Translations under genes and position numbers: made by a program
DNA from: Fonticula-like sp. SCN 57-25
Taxonomy: Eukaryota > Nucleariida > Rotosphaerida
Direction of reading: 5' to 3'
Length of the DNA: 64,000 bases
NCBI GenBank assembly: GCA_001724245.1
Contig: MEDX01000019.1
Location: forward strand, 1 to 64,000
Shown: one piece after another, positions 11,557 to 21,122 of the stretch
Layout of the letters: the number at the start of each line of letters is the position of its first letter
Position numbering within the stretch: position 1 is the stretch's first letter
Notes under the pieces: generated by a model
Databases searched by the model: none
What the model saw: only the letters and a program-made list of their open reading frames with translations
What the model was told of the DNA's origin: nothing

Positions 11557-12573
11557 TTACTTCTTCTGGCGCTTGTTCTTGCGCTCGCCCTCCTGCTGCG
11601 AAAAGTTGACTGCCTTGCGCACGTTTACGTCCGTGGCGGGCTTGGCAATCTTTTCAACAAACTCGAGCGCCTTCTTGCGCTCGAGCGCCGAGTTGCCGGC
11701 GGCCGACTCCTTCTGCTGCCTCTTCTTGATTGGCTTGTCGGTGTCGAGCGCCTTGTCAAAGCGGCCAAGCGACGCAGTGGAGGTCCTCGTGACGGCAAGC
11801 TTGACCTCGAGCTCCTTCTTGAGGTTGGCGCGCTGCTCGCGGGCGACGGCAGTCTCCTCGGCCTGGCGCGCGTGGCGGGCGGCAGTGGCGAGCTGCTTGG
11901 CGGATCCCTGCGCCAACTTGGGCGCCATCTCGACGGGCATCGGCGCGACCGCCACACCCTTGAGGCCCTTGCGCTGCAGGCGCTCGGCCGTCTCGGCGTT
12001 GCGCGCCTGCGAGGCTTTGTTCTTGGCGATGCGCTTCTTCTTCTCCTCGGCGCGCTTCTCAAACTGATCCTCGTACGGGTCGGCATTGGCCGGCACCTCG
12101 ATGGCCCAGTCGTTCTGGTCGTCGTTGGCGCGCTTGTAGCCAAAGCGCGGCATCCACTCCTGCTTCGCCTCGTCCCAAATCATGCGCGAGCGCTTCTTCT
12201 TCTGGATGCCCTTGCTCTTGGCAAACTGCTCCCAGCGCGTCAGCGGGCGGTCCTTGGGCAGCGGCTTCTCGCGAGGGAGCGCCGTCGAAACGGGCGGGAG
12301 CTCAACGACTACTACCTGGCCTTCGCGACGCGTGGGCAGCGCAAAGATCTCGTTCACGAGGAGCTGCGCATTGTCGCGATGGAGCGCCTGTAACCGCGAC
12401 TCCTTGGCCTCCTTGTCCTCGCCAGCGGCAAACGAAAAGGGCGAAACATCAAAAACGGTGAGATTGCCAAGGTCAAACACCGGCGGCACCTCCTTCTCCA
12501 CCTCTGTCGTCTTGTACTTTTGGCGGACGCTCGCAAGCTCGGCCACGAGCCCCTCGGCATCCATCGTTGACAT
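11557..12573 (-). CDS. RRS1: Ribosome biogenesis regulatory protein RRS1
   Basis: This is a single exon of 338 residues. The open frame runs on upstream to 13251, but that part is antisense to the neighbouring gene. The start is placed at the first Met (12573) before the conserved domain. Diagnostic blocks are FDLGNLTVFD near the N-terminus, LPREKPLPKDRPLTRWEQFAKSKGI, and KRSRMIWDEAKQEWMPRFGYKRAND, then a Lys/Arg-rich C-terminus. RRS1 joins RPF2 and 5S RNP during 60S ribosome assembly in the nucleolus. It is divergent from the F-box/DTW gene over 84 bp containing TGTGACAG. Confidence 0.93.
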   Translation of the reverse strand: MSTMDAEGLVAELASVRQKYKTTEVEKEVPPVFDLGNLTVFDVSPFSFAAGEDKEAKESRLQALHRDNAQLLVNEIFALPTRREGQVVVVELPPVSTALPREKPLPKDRPLTRWEQFAKSKGIQKKKRSRMIWDEAKQEWMPRFGYKRANDDQNDWAIEVPANADPYEDQFEKRAEEKKKRIAKNKASQARNAETAERLQRKGLKGVAVAPMPVEMAPKLAQGSAKQLATAARHARQAEETAVAREQRANLKKELEVKLAVTRTSTASLGRFDKALDTDKPIKKRQQKESAAGNSALERKKALEFVEKIAKPATDVNVRKAVNFSQQEGERKNKRQKK

Positions 12574-12657
12574 GGTGCCGCACGTCAAGCACCGCGTGGC
12601 GAGATTAGTGACAGCCCTGTGACAGCCCTGTAGGATTGATGATCTGAACTCGAAACG
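12574..12657. promoter_or_regulatory. Bidirectional promoter with TGTGACAG boxes
   Basis: Eighty-four bp separate the starts of RRS1 (minus) and the F-box/DTW gene (plus). Two overlapping copies of a word reading GTGACAGCCCTG occur at about 12608-12630. TGTGACA also occurs in the promoters at about 17391, 19421 and 55753, which suggests a shared factor. Confidence 0.55.
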
Positions 12658-14064
12658 ATGACGGACGCGGGGGCTGCGTGGCCGGCATCGGTGTGGCTGC
12701 ACATTGCGTCGTACCTGACGGACCCGCATGACCTCCTCTCTCTCTGCGCGACGAACCGCCGCCTTCGGCGGCTCGCGTCGTCCGCGCCGCTGTGGCGCGC
12801 CATGTGCGATCGCGCGTGGCCCGAGTGGACCGCCGCGCAGGTCGACGTACTCGACACGCGTACCTTCAACTGGAAGTTCGCCTTTGCGCGGCAGTGCAAG
12901 CTGCTTCAGCGCGCGCAGCGCCCCAAGCATCTCCCCCGCGGCCCGCGCGCGCTGAGTGACAAGGAGCGGTGCTCGCGATGCCGCCGCCCAACCGTCGCGT
13001 GCTTTTGCGCATCCCTCCCCGCCGAGCCCATCGACAACAGCGCATGCCCGGTGTTGATCCTGCAGGACACTAAGACGCAGGTGTCGATCGGCACCGTGCA
13101 AATCCTTCAGCTCGCGCTCACCCACTGCACGGTCATCAACGACAGGGATTTTGGCGAGGGCGTTCACCCAGAGCTCGATGCAGTGCTGGCGTCCGGCAGC
13201 GCCTACCTGCTGTTCCCCTCCATCTCGGCGAGGCCAGTCAAGGACTGCCACCTCGAAAGGGCAATGCAGCTCGCCAGTGTAAAGGAAAACGGAACAACAC
13301 CGCCGCCGCCAATTACCCTCATCGGTACGCCATTGGTGGCAAGGGAAGGGTTGGAATTTTTTTTGTATGGTATGGTATGGCGTGATATGCTGTGATATGA
13401 AATATTACTATTCTCTAGTTAATCAACATGTATAGGTATATTTATTGTATCTATTCGTGTATATAATGTATGTTTTCTGCATGTTTATGTATAGAAATTC
13501 CCAGTTCCCTTTACTTACTTCATCTTCCACTTCAGCGATTGACGGAAGCTGGCGCACCGCCAAGGCCATCTACCGCTGGAACCCCCGCCTCGCCCTCCAC
13601 ACACTTCCTGTCCAGATCACCGACACGGAGGCAAGCGTGTTCGGAGAGATTAAGAGGGAGCCAAAGGAACATTTCTTGTCGACAATGGAGGCGGTCGCAA
13701 AGGCACTTGGCGGGCTTTTGACGGGAGACGAAAACTCAATTTTGCCGGTACGATAATTAATTCATAATGTGTTTTGGATACAAATTGTGTGTTATGTAAT
13801 GTATTTTTGATAGGAATTACGTGTTTTTGATAAGAGAAATTTTTGTTATAGATAAGGAAAGTGTATGTTTAGATATGATTTCTTTGGTTTTAGATATGCA
13901 AAGTGTTTGTTTTAGATATAGTTTCTTGCTTTTATTTATGAATTATGGCTCACAATTGTGCTTAGAGTTTGTTGCCTGCGCTGAGGCATATTGTCACGCT
14001 GCAGCTCGAGTTTGCCAAGGCGGGAAATGAAAGGCGAGAGGAGCGCGCAAGGCAGGCGGAATGA
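12658..14064 (+). CDS. F-box plus DTW-domain protein (tRNA acp3U transferase-like)
   Basis: Three exons (12658-13324, 13536-13747, 13966-14064) encode 325 residues. The phases fit exactly, and both introns are long (211 and 218 nt). An F-box-like segment opens the protein (WPASVWLHIASYLTDPHDLLSLCATNRRL, residues about 8-37). A DTW domain follows: CSRCRRPTVACFC zinc-type cysteines, VLILQDTKTQ, and IDGSWRTAKAIYRWNP, the D-x-x-W signature carried by tRNA-uridine aminocarboxypropyltransferases. DTWD1/2 and bacterial TapT add acp to tRNA uridines using S-adenosylmethionine. The F-box would bind Skp1. Finding it on a tRNA-modifying fold is unusual and would place the protein in an SCF complex, if the two are not separate transcripts. 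Confidence 0.8.
13356..13398. repeat. ATGGT/ATATG simple repeats in intron 1
   Basis: TATGG units at about 13366-13381, followed by variants of GTGATATG, lie within the first long intron of the F-box/DTW gene. This is a short low-complexity tract with no coding meaning. Confidence 0.6.
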
Positions 14065-14293
14065 GTTTTTAAGCATAAATTGTGTACATGAACATTTTTG
14101 TATAACAAATCAATAATGAATCCACATGATAAATATTGAAAATAGGGCATGATAATGATGATATATGACATTTTTGTATCATTTATTGATTCCAAATAGG
14201 AACATCACTAGTGCATAAACACACAATCAATATTATAGACACATTTTCGTCCTTTCAAAACTATACTATTCACATCTTCTTCTGCAATTCACC

Positions 14294-17090
14294 TCAAATA
14301 GGCCTGACATTGAGCGGCTCCTCCTCATTGGTCGTATCTCCCAACGTCACGTGCACCTTCTGCCCATCATGCAGCGTTCCCGCCACAATGTCCCTCGAAA
14401 GCGGCCGCATAAGTGCCTTGGCAATAAGCCTATTCAGTGGCCTAGCACCATATGCAGGATCATATCCCTCCTATAAAACAAATAAAGTCAGTATTTAAAT
14501 ATGAATAAAGTAATAAGAAATGTACCTTTGCGAGCCATTCTTTGACGGCGTCCTCAACGTCCATCTTGATATGGTGTTGGTCGAGCATGCGCTGGGCGTC
14601 GGCGAGGCGGACGTCGACAATGTCGCGGAGCGTTTCAGGGGCAAGGCGGTTAAACACAACAAGCTGTAAAGAGAAATGTTGTTAGTGGAACTGAAATAGA
14701 GACAAAAGGGGAATAAACTGATATGAAAATGACATAAAAATGATATGAAAATGACATGAAATGCATCAAAAAGTGTCATAAAAAGACATTAAAAACATCA
14801 CAAAACATAAAAATGATCACAAAGGAGCCAAAAACTTCGCCAAAAACTTCATTTTCACTTCCCGTTCACCCCCTCATAACCATCCCAACACGTACCTCAT
14901 CGATTCTGTTGACGAATTCCGGCGCAAACTGCGACCTCAAATGCCCCAACACTCTCTCCTGCACCTGCTCAATCGGCGCCCCACTCGCAAACTCCTGCGC
15001 CCCCAAATTCGACGTCATAATAATAATCGTATTCTTAAAGTTGACCTTTACCCCCTGACTGTCCGTCAAGTGACCATCCTCAAGCACTTGCAGCAGCAAA
15101 TTCGCCACTTCCCTGTGCGCCTTTTCAAACTCATCCAGCAGTACAATCGAATATGGCTTGCGTCTCACTGCCTCTGTCAGCATGCCGCCCTCTTCGTAGC
15201 CAACGTAGCCGGGCGGTGCGCCAATAAGGCGGCTAACAGAGTGGCGCTCCATGTACTCGGACATGTCAATGCGAATCATGGCGTTTTCAGTGTCAAACAT
15301 GTACTGGGCAAGGGCCTTGCAGAGCTCGGTTTTGCCGACGCCGGTGGGGCCCATGAAGAGGAACGAGGCGATGGGGCGGTTGGGGTGGCTCAGGCCGGCG
15401 CGGGAGAGGCGGATGGCATTGGCGATGGAGGCAATGGCGCTCGATTGGCCTTTGACGCGCGAGGAAAGGTTGGATTCAATCGTGAGCAGTTTTTCGCGTT
15501 CGCCCTTGAGAAGTTGCTGAAAATGGGGAAAATGGGTCAGTAAAAAGATGAAAGGGTAAAGAAAAGTGGCAAAAGTACAGCAAAAAGTGCACAAAATCAC
15601 ACAAAATCACTTGAAAACAAGCCGGAATGCATCATAAAGTATCAAAATGCACACAAAATACACACAAAAACCCAAAATCAACATGTACGTACGTGAACAG
15701 GAACGCCCGTTGCGCGCGCAATCACCCTTGCGATATCATTTGACGTGACGCAATCACTGAGCATTGTCTCCTTTGTCGGGTCCGCATCATCATTCGCCAT
15801 CGGAATCTCCCTCTCGAGCCCCGGAATCACGCCATACCTCAACTCTCCCGCCCTTCCCAAATTTCCCTCGCGCTGCGCCTTTTCCAGCTCCGTCCTCGCC
15901 TTCTCGAGCCTCGACTGAACCGTCTTTATCTTTTCGAGCCTCTCCTTCTCCTCCTGCCAGCGCTCCGTGAGCTTCTTGGACTCTTCTTGCTTGTCCTCAA
16001 GCTCCTTCTTTGCAGCCTTGCACCTCGCACGTGACTCGCTGTCCTTTTCCTTGCTCAGTGCTTCGAGCTCAATCTTGAGCGTGATGATTTGGCGGTCGAG
16101 GTTTTCAATGACTTCGGGCTTGCTTTCCTGCTGCATGCGGAGGCGAGAAGCGGCCTCGTCGACGAGGTCGATTGCCTTGTCGGGGAGGAAGCGGCCGGTG
16201 ATGTAGCGGTTGGAGCCGACGGCGGCGGCGATCAGGGCGCTGTCAGAGATGCGCACGCCGTGGTGGACCTCGTACTTGTGCTTGAGGCCGCGGAGGACAG
16301 AGATCGTGTCCTCGACGGAAGGTTCGTTGACTGTGACGGGCTGGAAGCGGCGCGCGAGAGCAGCGTCTTTTTCAATGTACTTGCGGTACTCGGCGGTTGT
16401 GGTGGCGCCGCAGCAGCGGAGGGTGCCGCGGGCGAGGGCCGGCTTGAGCAGGTTCGAGGCGTCCATCGCGCCCTGGCCGGTCGAGCCAAGGCCGAGAAGC
16501 ATGTGAATCTCGTCAATAAAGAGAATGACGTTGCCGTTGCTGTCCTCGACGTCCTTGAGGACGGCCTTGAAGCGCTCCTCGAATTCGCCGCGGTACTTGC
16601 TGCCGGCGACGAGGGCGCCGAGATCGAGCGCCATCACCTTCTTCTTCTTGACGGAATCGGGGACATCATCGTTGATAATGCGCACAGCGAGGCCCTCGGC
16701 GATGGCCGTCTTGCCGACACCGGGAGCGCCGATCAGGATCGGATTGTTCTTGGTGCGCCGGGAGAGAACCTGGATCGTGCGGCGGATCTCTTCCTCGCGG
16801 CCAATCACGGGATCGAGCTTGCCTTCCTGCGCAAGCTGCGTCAGGTCGGTAGAAAACTGCTTCAGGGCCTGGCCTTTGGCATAGCCCTGCTCGCCTTGAT
16901 TCATCTGAAAGCCGCCAGGGCCCATGGCGTACGAGCGCGCAGGGGCATGCCGGCCGACATCCACCACAGAAGGAATCACGCGGGCGAGGGCCGCCGCCGG
17001 ACGAGCGGGCGCGCTCGAGGCGACGGCGGCGCGCGAAAAGTGGCGAAGGGAAGAAACTGTTAGTGCCCTGCGGGCTACTGACGTGAGCAT
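14294..17090 (-). CDS. HSP78: Mitochondrial Hsp78/ClpB disaggregase
   Basis: Four exons (17090-15693, 15516-14896, 14663-14526, 14470-14294) encode 777 residues. The N-terminus is Arg/Ser/Ala-rich without acids, as in mitochondrial presequences. The family's N-terminal ClpN domain is absent, as in fungal Hsp78. AAA-1 has Walker [14 protein letters not shown] and Walker B ILFIDEIH. The coiled M-domain is present (about residues 330-450). AAA-2 has [34 protein letters not shown] and [10 protein letters not shown], ending in [12 protein letters not shown]. The protein remodels aggregated proteins in the matrix using ATP, together with mtHsp70. Introns 1 and 2 are long (176 and 232 nt) with repeated GACACTTTTTG-like words; the last is 55 nt. 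Confidence 0.93.
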
Positions 17091-17484
17091 CGCGAAAACG
17101 GTCCGAAAGCCGAGGGATCCCGGCTTTATGTACGTCAGCCCTTCCGAATCTTCGACGATCTTCGAAAATCACAATGTCTTCACATCTGAGTCTGGGGTGG
17201 ATTGTGTATGAAAAGGTCCACGAATAGTGGGAAACATGGAACGCGTAAGGTACTAGGCAGAAAGCAGAAGAGCAGCCGACAATTTCCTGCCTATTTACTG
17301 CATAGCCTTCTTGCCTACGTGTCCGCAATGTCGCCCGCAAGCAGCTAGCCCACCCCGATGGTCACAATCCTGTGACACGGATGTGCTCATCGGGCTGACC
17401 GACCAATCACAACTCGCCACTATTGCTGTCACGTTTTTTACCCGATTCTTGTTTTTACGCAACGCTTGGGCGGGGGAGACGACG
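17091..17484. promoter_or_regulatory. Bidirectional promoter of HSP78 and the 17.5-kb gene
   Basis: This is 394 bp between two divergent starts. It holds TGTGACAC at 17391-17398, CCAATCAC at 17403-17410, and TGTCACG nearby (about 17428). TTCTTCGAAGAT-like inverted GAA/TTC blocks at about 17140-17166 resemble heat-shock elements, which would suit an Hsp78 gene. That last reading is inference from a short match. Confidence 0.5.
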
Positions 17485-18240
17485 ATGGGAAAAAAATCAC
17501 GGAAGAAGGCGAGCGGGAAGGCAGCGCTACCTGTACGATCCTTCTTTGCGTGTTTTTGTTTTCTAACAACCTTTAAGGTGCAGAATCAGCATGTTTTTAA
17601 CGTCAACTTTTCCATCACTCCAGTTGTTTCTCATACCTTCACATTGAAATTGATGGGAGATTTCGACGCCGAAATGAAGTTCCATGGTTCCAAGGACCGG
17701 TATATGGACAAGTGTTCCGATTTTTTGAAACCTTTTATGAGCGCGCCGTTTCGAGTGACAGATGTTGGCAGGGGCAGCATCTATGTGCAAGCAGAAACGT
17801 TGCAGCCGCCTCTCATAACTCGCCACGACGTACTAAAAATGGTTGAAAATGATGTCGCCGTAATAGGATACGCGGAAGCACCCCTGGGTGCTGTTTTGAA
17901 TGATGTTGTTCCTTGTCTGAGTATCGACGAATTGAAGGAGTGTATGCGCCAATTAACTATGCCAGAGAAGGGTACCTTGCCGAGCCCCGTCAGTCCTGCT
18001 GCCAAAGGTCTGCCTTCGAATGAAAGTCCCGCCCCCGTGAACACCCCACCAAACGCCCCCCTCGGTGAGGTGGCGGGTGAGCAGGAGGAGGACATTTCTA
18101 GTGACGTGGACGATGACGACTCTTTCATTGGACAAATGTCCCGGCGGGCACGGAAACCGACCAAGGATGACCTTATGGCACTAGCCATTAGGATGGGCGA
18201 TCAGAAGCTCGTGGATTATTTGAGAAAGAATGATATTTAA
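17485..18240 (+). CDS. Unknown basic/acidic protein, 236-251 residues
   Basis: ATG at 17485 follows the promoter boxes and opens with a Lys-rich MGKKSRKKASGK, similar to nuclear or nucleolar leaders. A 45-nt GTACG..AG stretch (17533-17577) after codon 16 is a probable intron. It has no stop and is a multiple of three, so retention would insert a hydrophobic 15-residue segment. The core (VFNVNFSITPVVSHTFTLKLMGDF onward) reads as an alpha/beta domain that I do not recognise. The tail holds a Ser/Pro linker, an acidic stretch (EEDISSDVDDDDS), and a basic end. Base composition and codon choice are less GC-rich than in most neighbours. I assign no function. Confidence 0.65.
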   Translation: MGKKSRKKASGKAALPVRSFFACFCFLTTFKVQNQHVFNVNFSITPVVSHTFTLKLMGDFDAEMKFHGSKDRYMDKCSDFLKPFMSAPFRVTDVGRGSIYVQAETLQPPLITRHDVLKMVENDVAVIGYAEAPLGAVLNDVVPCLSIDELKECMRQLTMPEKGTLPSPVSPAAKGLPSNESPAPVNTPPNAPLGEVAGEQEEDISSDVDDDDSFIGQMSRRARKPTKDDLMALAIRMGDQKLVDYLRKNDI

Positions 18241-18282
18241 GTTGCTTGAAAATGAATGTAAAATAAATTGCTTGAGGGATGT

Positions 18283-18313
18283 TATGTGTGTGTATATATG
18301 TATATATATTTTT
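18283..18313. repeat. TG/TA dinucleotide tract between converging genes
   Basis: A GTGTGTGTATATATGTATATATAT-type run lies between two converging 3' ends. It is a simple-sequence tract that probably also serves 3' processing. Confidence 0.6.
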
Positions 18314-18444
18314 TTACTCAATAGTCATACAATGCAGTATTGAAAGTCACACTGTAACTCCACAACTATTTTGATAAGTATGCTCATCCATCGTAAAGCC
18401 AAACCCTATCTGCGCGCACGGTATCGAAGCGCTTAGAGAATGCT

Positions 18445-19407
18445 TTAGGGGCGTAAGGCATGAAACTTGCGCATTACAGAAGCGGGAAACCCCAATTTCA
18501 CAACTTCTTCTGGAGGCTGCTCGGAAGTGCACCACAACTTCTTTGTATTCTTGTTGAAGCATTTACCGGATGCCACACTATACGAAACTTCCACTGCGCA
18601 TTCCCCGTTGGAATTGAACTTGCGAAACTCCAATTTCGCCGGCGGTTTCTTGCACGCCTCTTTATGACCTTGATCCATCCTGAATGTTTCTAATTGGTAG
18701 ATATATGGTTTCTCGTAGGCGCCCCCTTCGTAAAACGGCTCGCGTCGCGCTTTCTTGGAATCTGAAGGCACCCAACGCCGAATTTCAAAGCGATCGTAAG
18801 TGTAATCCGAGCACTTTTTGTAGATGCAAAAATCGTAATATCCTGTCTTGGTATAACTCTTTCCTTCTTGCGGATTCCTTAAACGGGTCTGCCGGGCCAG
18901 AAAAGGCAGCGGAAAGTGCAGACCAACATCAAGCAGTAGAGTACCCCTATCTCCTTTAGCGTGTTCCCAAGAGAGAACAAGTGCAATATGAAAGTCGTTG
19001 GCTTCGCTCGCGGCCAGCACAAAGCTTGCAGCGAGACCCAACTCACTGTAAAGGCGATGCTGTAGAAGACAAGAGAGTCCGAGGCAGTCAAAACCAAATG
19101 CCTGCTTCTCACAATCTGTAACAAATTTAAAAATATCGTTCTCCATCGACTTTGAGGGAGCAAAGTGGTCAAGAAATCGTTCGGACAACTCGGCCGCCTG
19201 CAGGGTCGAATAGGGGATGTCCTTAAGGACGGCACGGTACACTGGCAACACCAACGCGTACAATTCGTCCCCTGGAATGTCATAAAGAAAGCATTCTGTC
19301 TCCGAATCGAACCTCATGTCGTGTTTCATCACGGCTGGAGTATCGTCGGGCGGAGCCCTCTCGGGCGGCGCCTCCATGGTCACTGCAGGCTTCGCGCCCA
19401 GCGTCAT
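18445..19407 (-). CDS. NAT/transglutaminase-like Cys-His-Asp fold protein
   Basis: This is a single exon of about 320 residues from Met 19407 (Met 19377 is an alternative start). The order FGFDCLGLSCLL, then DFHIALVL, then GTLLLDVGLHFPLPF matches the Cys, His and Asp of arylamine N-acetyltransferase/transglutaminase-like folds. The Asp-Val-Gly block is particularly like NAT. The remainder (residues about 200-310) has many aromatic and Lys residues and no match I know. If it is a NAT relative it would transfer acetyl from acetyl-CoA to an amine, but overall similarity is weak and a peptidase or inactive member is possible. GC content is lower than in surrounding genes, and it has no intron. 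Confidence 0.55.
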   Translation of the reverse strand: MTLGAKPAVTMEAPPERAPPDDTPAVMKHDMRFDSETECFLYDIPGDELYALVLPVYRAVLKDIPYSTLQAAELSERFLDHFAPSKSMENDIFKFVTDCEKQAFGFDCLGLSCLLQHRLYSELGLAASFVLAASEANDFHIALVLSWEHAKGDRGTLLLDVGLHFPLPFLARQTRLRNPQEGKSYTKTGYYDFCIYKKCSDYTYDRFEIRRWVPSDSKKARREPFYEGGAYEKPYIYQLETFRMDQGHKEACKKPPAKLEFRKFNSNGECAVEVSYSVASGKCFNKNTKKLWCTSEQPPEEVVKLGFPASVMRKFHALRP

Positions 19408-19641
19408 CCTCCCACAACTTTGTGACAGGATTGCAGGCAACCTTGTGACCGGCCTGTTGTTTGTCAACAGCTGATTGGTCTGTTTCAACCCGACCGTGTG
19501 ACACAGTTCTGTCCGCACCTGTTTCGCACGCCTGGCCCGCGGTGATCCCCCGCCCCTCTCTTTGACCGCCCCTTCGCCGCCCTGTACAGGATAGATATGC
19601 GCATGCTCTCTGCGTAGAGCGAAACGCCATTTATATATCAC
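19408..19641. promoter_or_regulatory. Bidirectional promoter with TGTGACA and CTGATTGG
   Basis: The spacer is 234 bp between divergent starts. It carries TGTGACAGG at 19421-19429, a second GTGACC at about 19444, CTGATTGG at 19471-19478, and GTGTGACACAG at about 19496-19506. A TATATATCAC stretch directly precedes the plus-strand ATG at 19642. Confidence 0.55.
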
Positions 19642-20790
19642 ATGTTTGACGATTCCGGGAGCGATGACTCGCTCCATCGGAGTCTCCATGTGACGCTTGC
19701 CGTCCTGTACGGCCTTTTGCTGTGCATCATTGTCTTTCAGCTCGGCCGCATCTTTGTGAACCATCACCGCCTTGCGAGCTTTCAATTTGCCTTTCTCGCG
19801 CTGTGTTTCTGCTGGATGGTCCTTCGCGAGTCCCTTGTCCTTTTAGTCCTTGTGCGCGAGGGTGATGCCGAGAGCCTCCCCGTCAAGAGCCTCCTCCCGC
19901 TGCTGCTCTTCCCGCTCAATCTCCAGATCGCGACCTACTCGCTTCTCGTCACCTTTTACGCGCACGTGGTACACCGCGCGCGCTGGGAAGACTATTACAA
20001 GCGGCGCGTATTCGGCACGTGGGCCGCCTCCAACATCTTTTTCCTCGTGTTCAGCATCGTCTGGCTGGCGCTCGTGCTGGGCAATCCTTCCGAATCGCTG
20101 CCGAGCAACGGCGGCCTCGCGCTCGTGATGCGCTTTTTGGTCCCCGCCATCGCCTTTTGCGTTCTTGTCGTGCTCCTTTCCTACTATGGCTACAAGCTTC
20201 GCAAGACGCTTCTGCATCATCCCGTCGCCCTTGTCCCGCTGCGCGCCAATGGCCTTTCCGTCAACAGCATCACCTTCATCACCGTGCTTCTCTGCATTGT
20301 CTTTTCGTGCCGCGCCATTTACTGCGCCGTCATGGCCTACGAGTCGTTCTACTACGACTACCCCGCCGGCGAGCAGCCCGTCTTTGGCTTCATCTCGCTG
20401 TTCGTCTCGGACATCACCCCGACGTTTGCGATCCTCTACTTTTTCCGCCACATTCCCCGCGAGAGCGGCGCCGCCTTTGACGGCACCAACAGCAGGCTGC
20501 TCCCGCCCGCTTTCCAGCAAAACGTCAACGGCGGGATCTCATCGCCGAGCGGCGCGCTCGGCAAGCGAAACGTCGTCGGGGTCGACTCGTCGGTCAACTA
20601 CTTTGGGTCGTCCGACATGTTTTCCGACGACGAAGACGAAGACATGGGCGACGAAGAAGACGCCGTTTTATACGCCGACGAGTCGTTCACGCCGATTCTC
20701 ACGACGCAGCAGATCATCGCGTCAATGCCGAGGGCGTCGACGACGGTAGGGAGCGGGCAGGCGTACGGGGTAGCGCCATTTGATAAATAG
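19642..20790 (+). CDS. Seven-TM protein, TOM1/THH1-GPR137 type
   Basis: This is an intronless gene of 382 residues. Seven hydrophobic segments span residues about 15-280. The layout and the motifs FCWMVLRESLVLLVLV in the second/third helix region and FRHIPRES after the last helix recall the TOM1/THH1/TOM3 and GPR137 family. Those proteins sit in endolysosomal or vacuolar membranes and bind Arl/Rag-type regulators or, in plants, viral replicases. The C-terminal about 100 residues are cytosolic and disordered with an acidic block (DDEDEDMGDEEDA). Orthology within the family cannot be settled from this window. It is divergent from the NAT-like gene. Confidence 0.65.
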   Translation: MFDDSGSDDSLHRSLHVTLAVLYGLLLCIIVFQLGRIFVNHHRLASFQFAFLALCFCWMVLRESLVLLVLVREGDAESLPVKSLLPLLLFPLNLQIATYSLLVTFYAHVVHRARWEDYYKRRVFGTWAASNIFFLVFSIVWLALVLGNPSESLPSNGGLALVMRFLVPAIAFCVLVVLLSYYGYKLRKTLLHHPVALVPLRANGLSVNSITFITVLLCIVFSCRAIYCAVMAYESFYYDYPAGEQPVFGFISLFVSDITPTFAILYFFRHIPRESGAAFDGTNSRLLPPAFQQNVNGGISSPSGALGKRNVVGVDSSVNYFGSSDMFSDDEDEDMGDEEDAVLYADESFTPILTTQQIIASMPRASTTVGSGQAYGVAPFDK

Positions 20791-21122
20791 AGTTGATTTG
20801 TGGGATTTGTTGTCCGTTATTGTGCGCGTGGGCCACGTGGTCTGTGTGCGCCAGTTTTGCCTTTATTCATTTGTGGTTGGTTCCCTTTCAGTAGATGTGT
20901 TTCCCATTAAGCATTGTAATCACATTCGTATGATACTATAGATTTATAATATAAACAGTGGGAAACGGCCATTTATGGAGTATGATATTTTTACATGCAA
21001 TTGGTAACACTTTTCATGCTCTGCACACCAATTTTTATCACTTTTCTGCCACTTTTCTGCCATTTTCCATCACTTCCACGCCACTTTCCATCACTTTATT
21101 GTACAACCTAATCATAAATTCG
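20791..21122. other. Convergent spacer with repeated CACTTTTCTGCCA words
   Basis: This is the 3' region of two converging genes. CACTTTTCTGC and CCATCACTT-like words repeat at about 21036-21100. The same words appear in the long introns of other genes. No gene is seen. Confidence 0.5.

Noticed and set aside
12574-13251. N-terminal extension of RRS1
   Set aside because: The open frame continues upstream but runs antisense to the F-box/DTW coding exon and lacks similarity; the conserved RRS1 start is at 12573.
16089-17063. 324-residue plus-strand open frame
   Set aside because: Antisense to the AAA-1 domain of HSP78.
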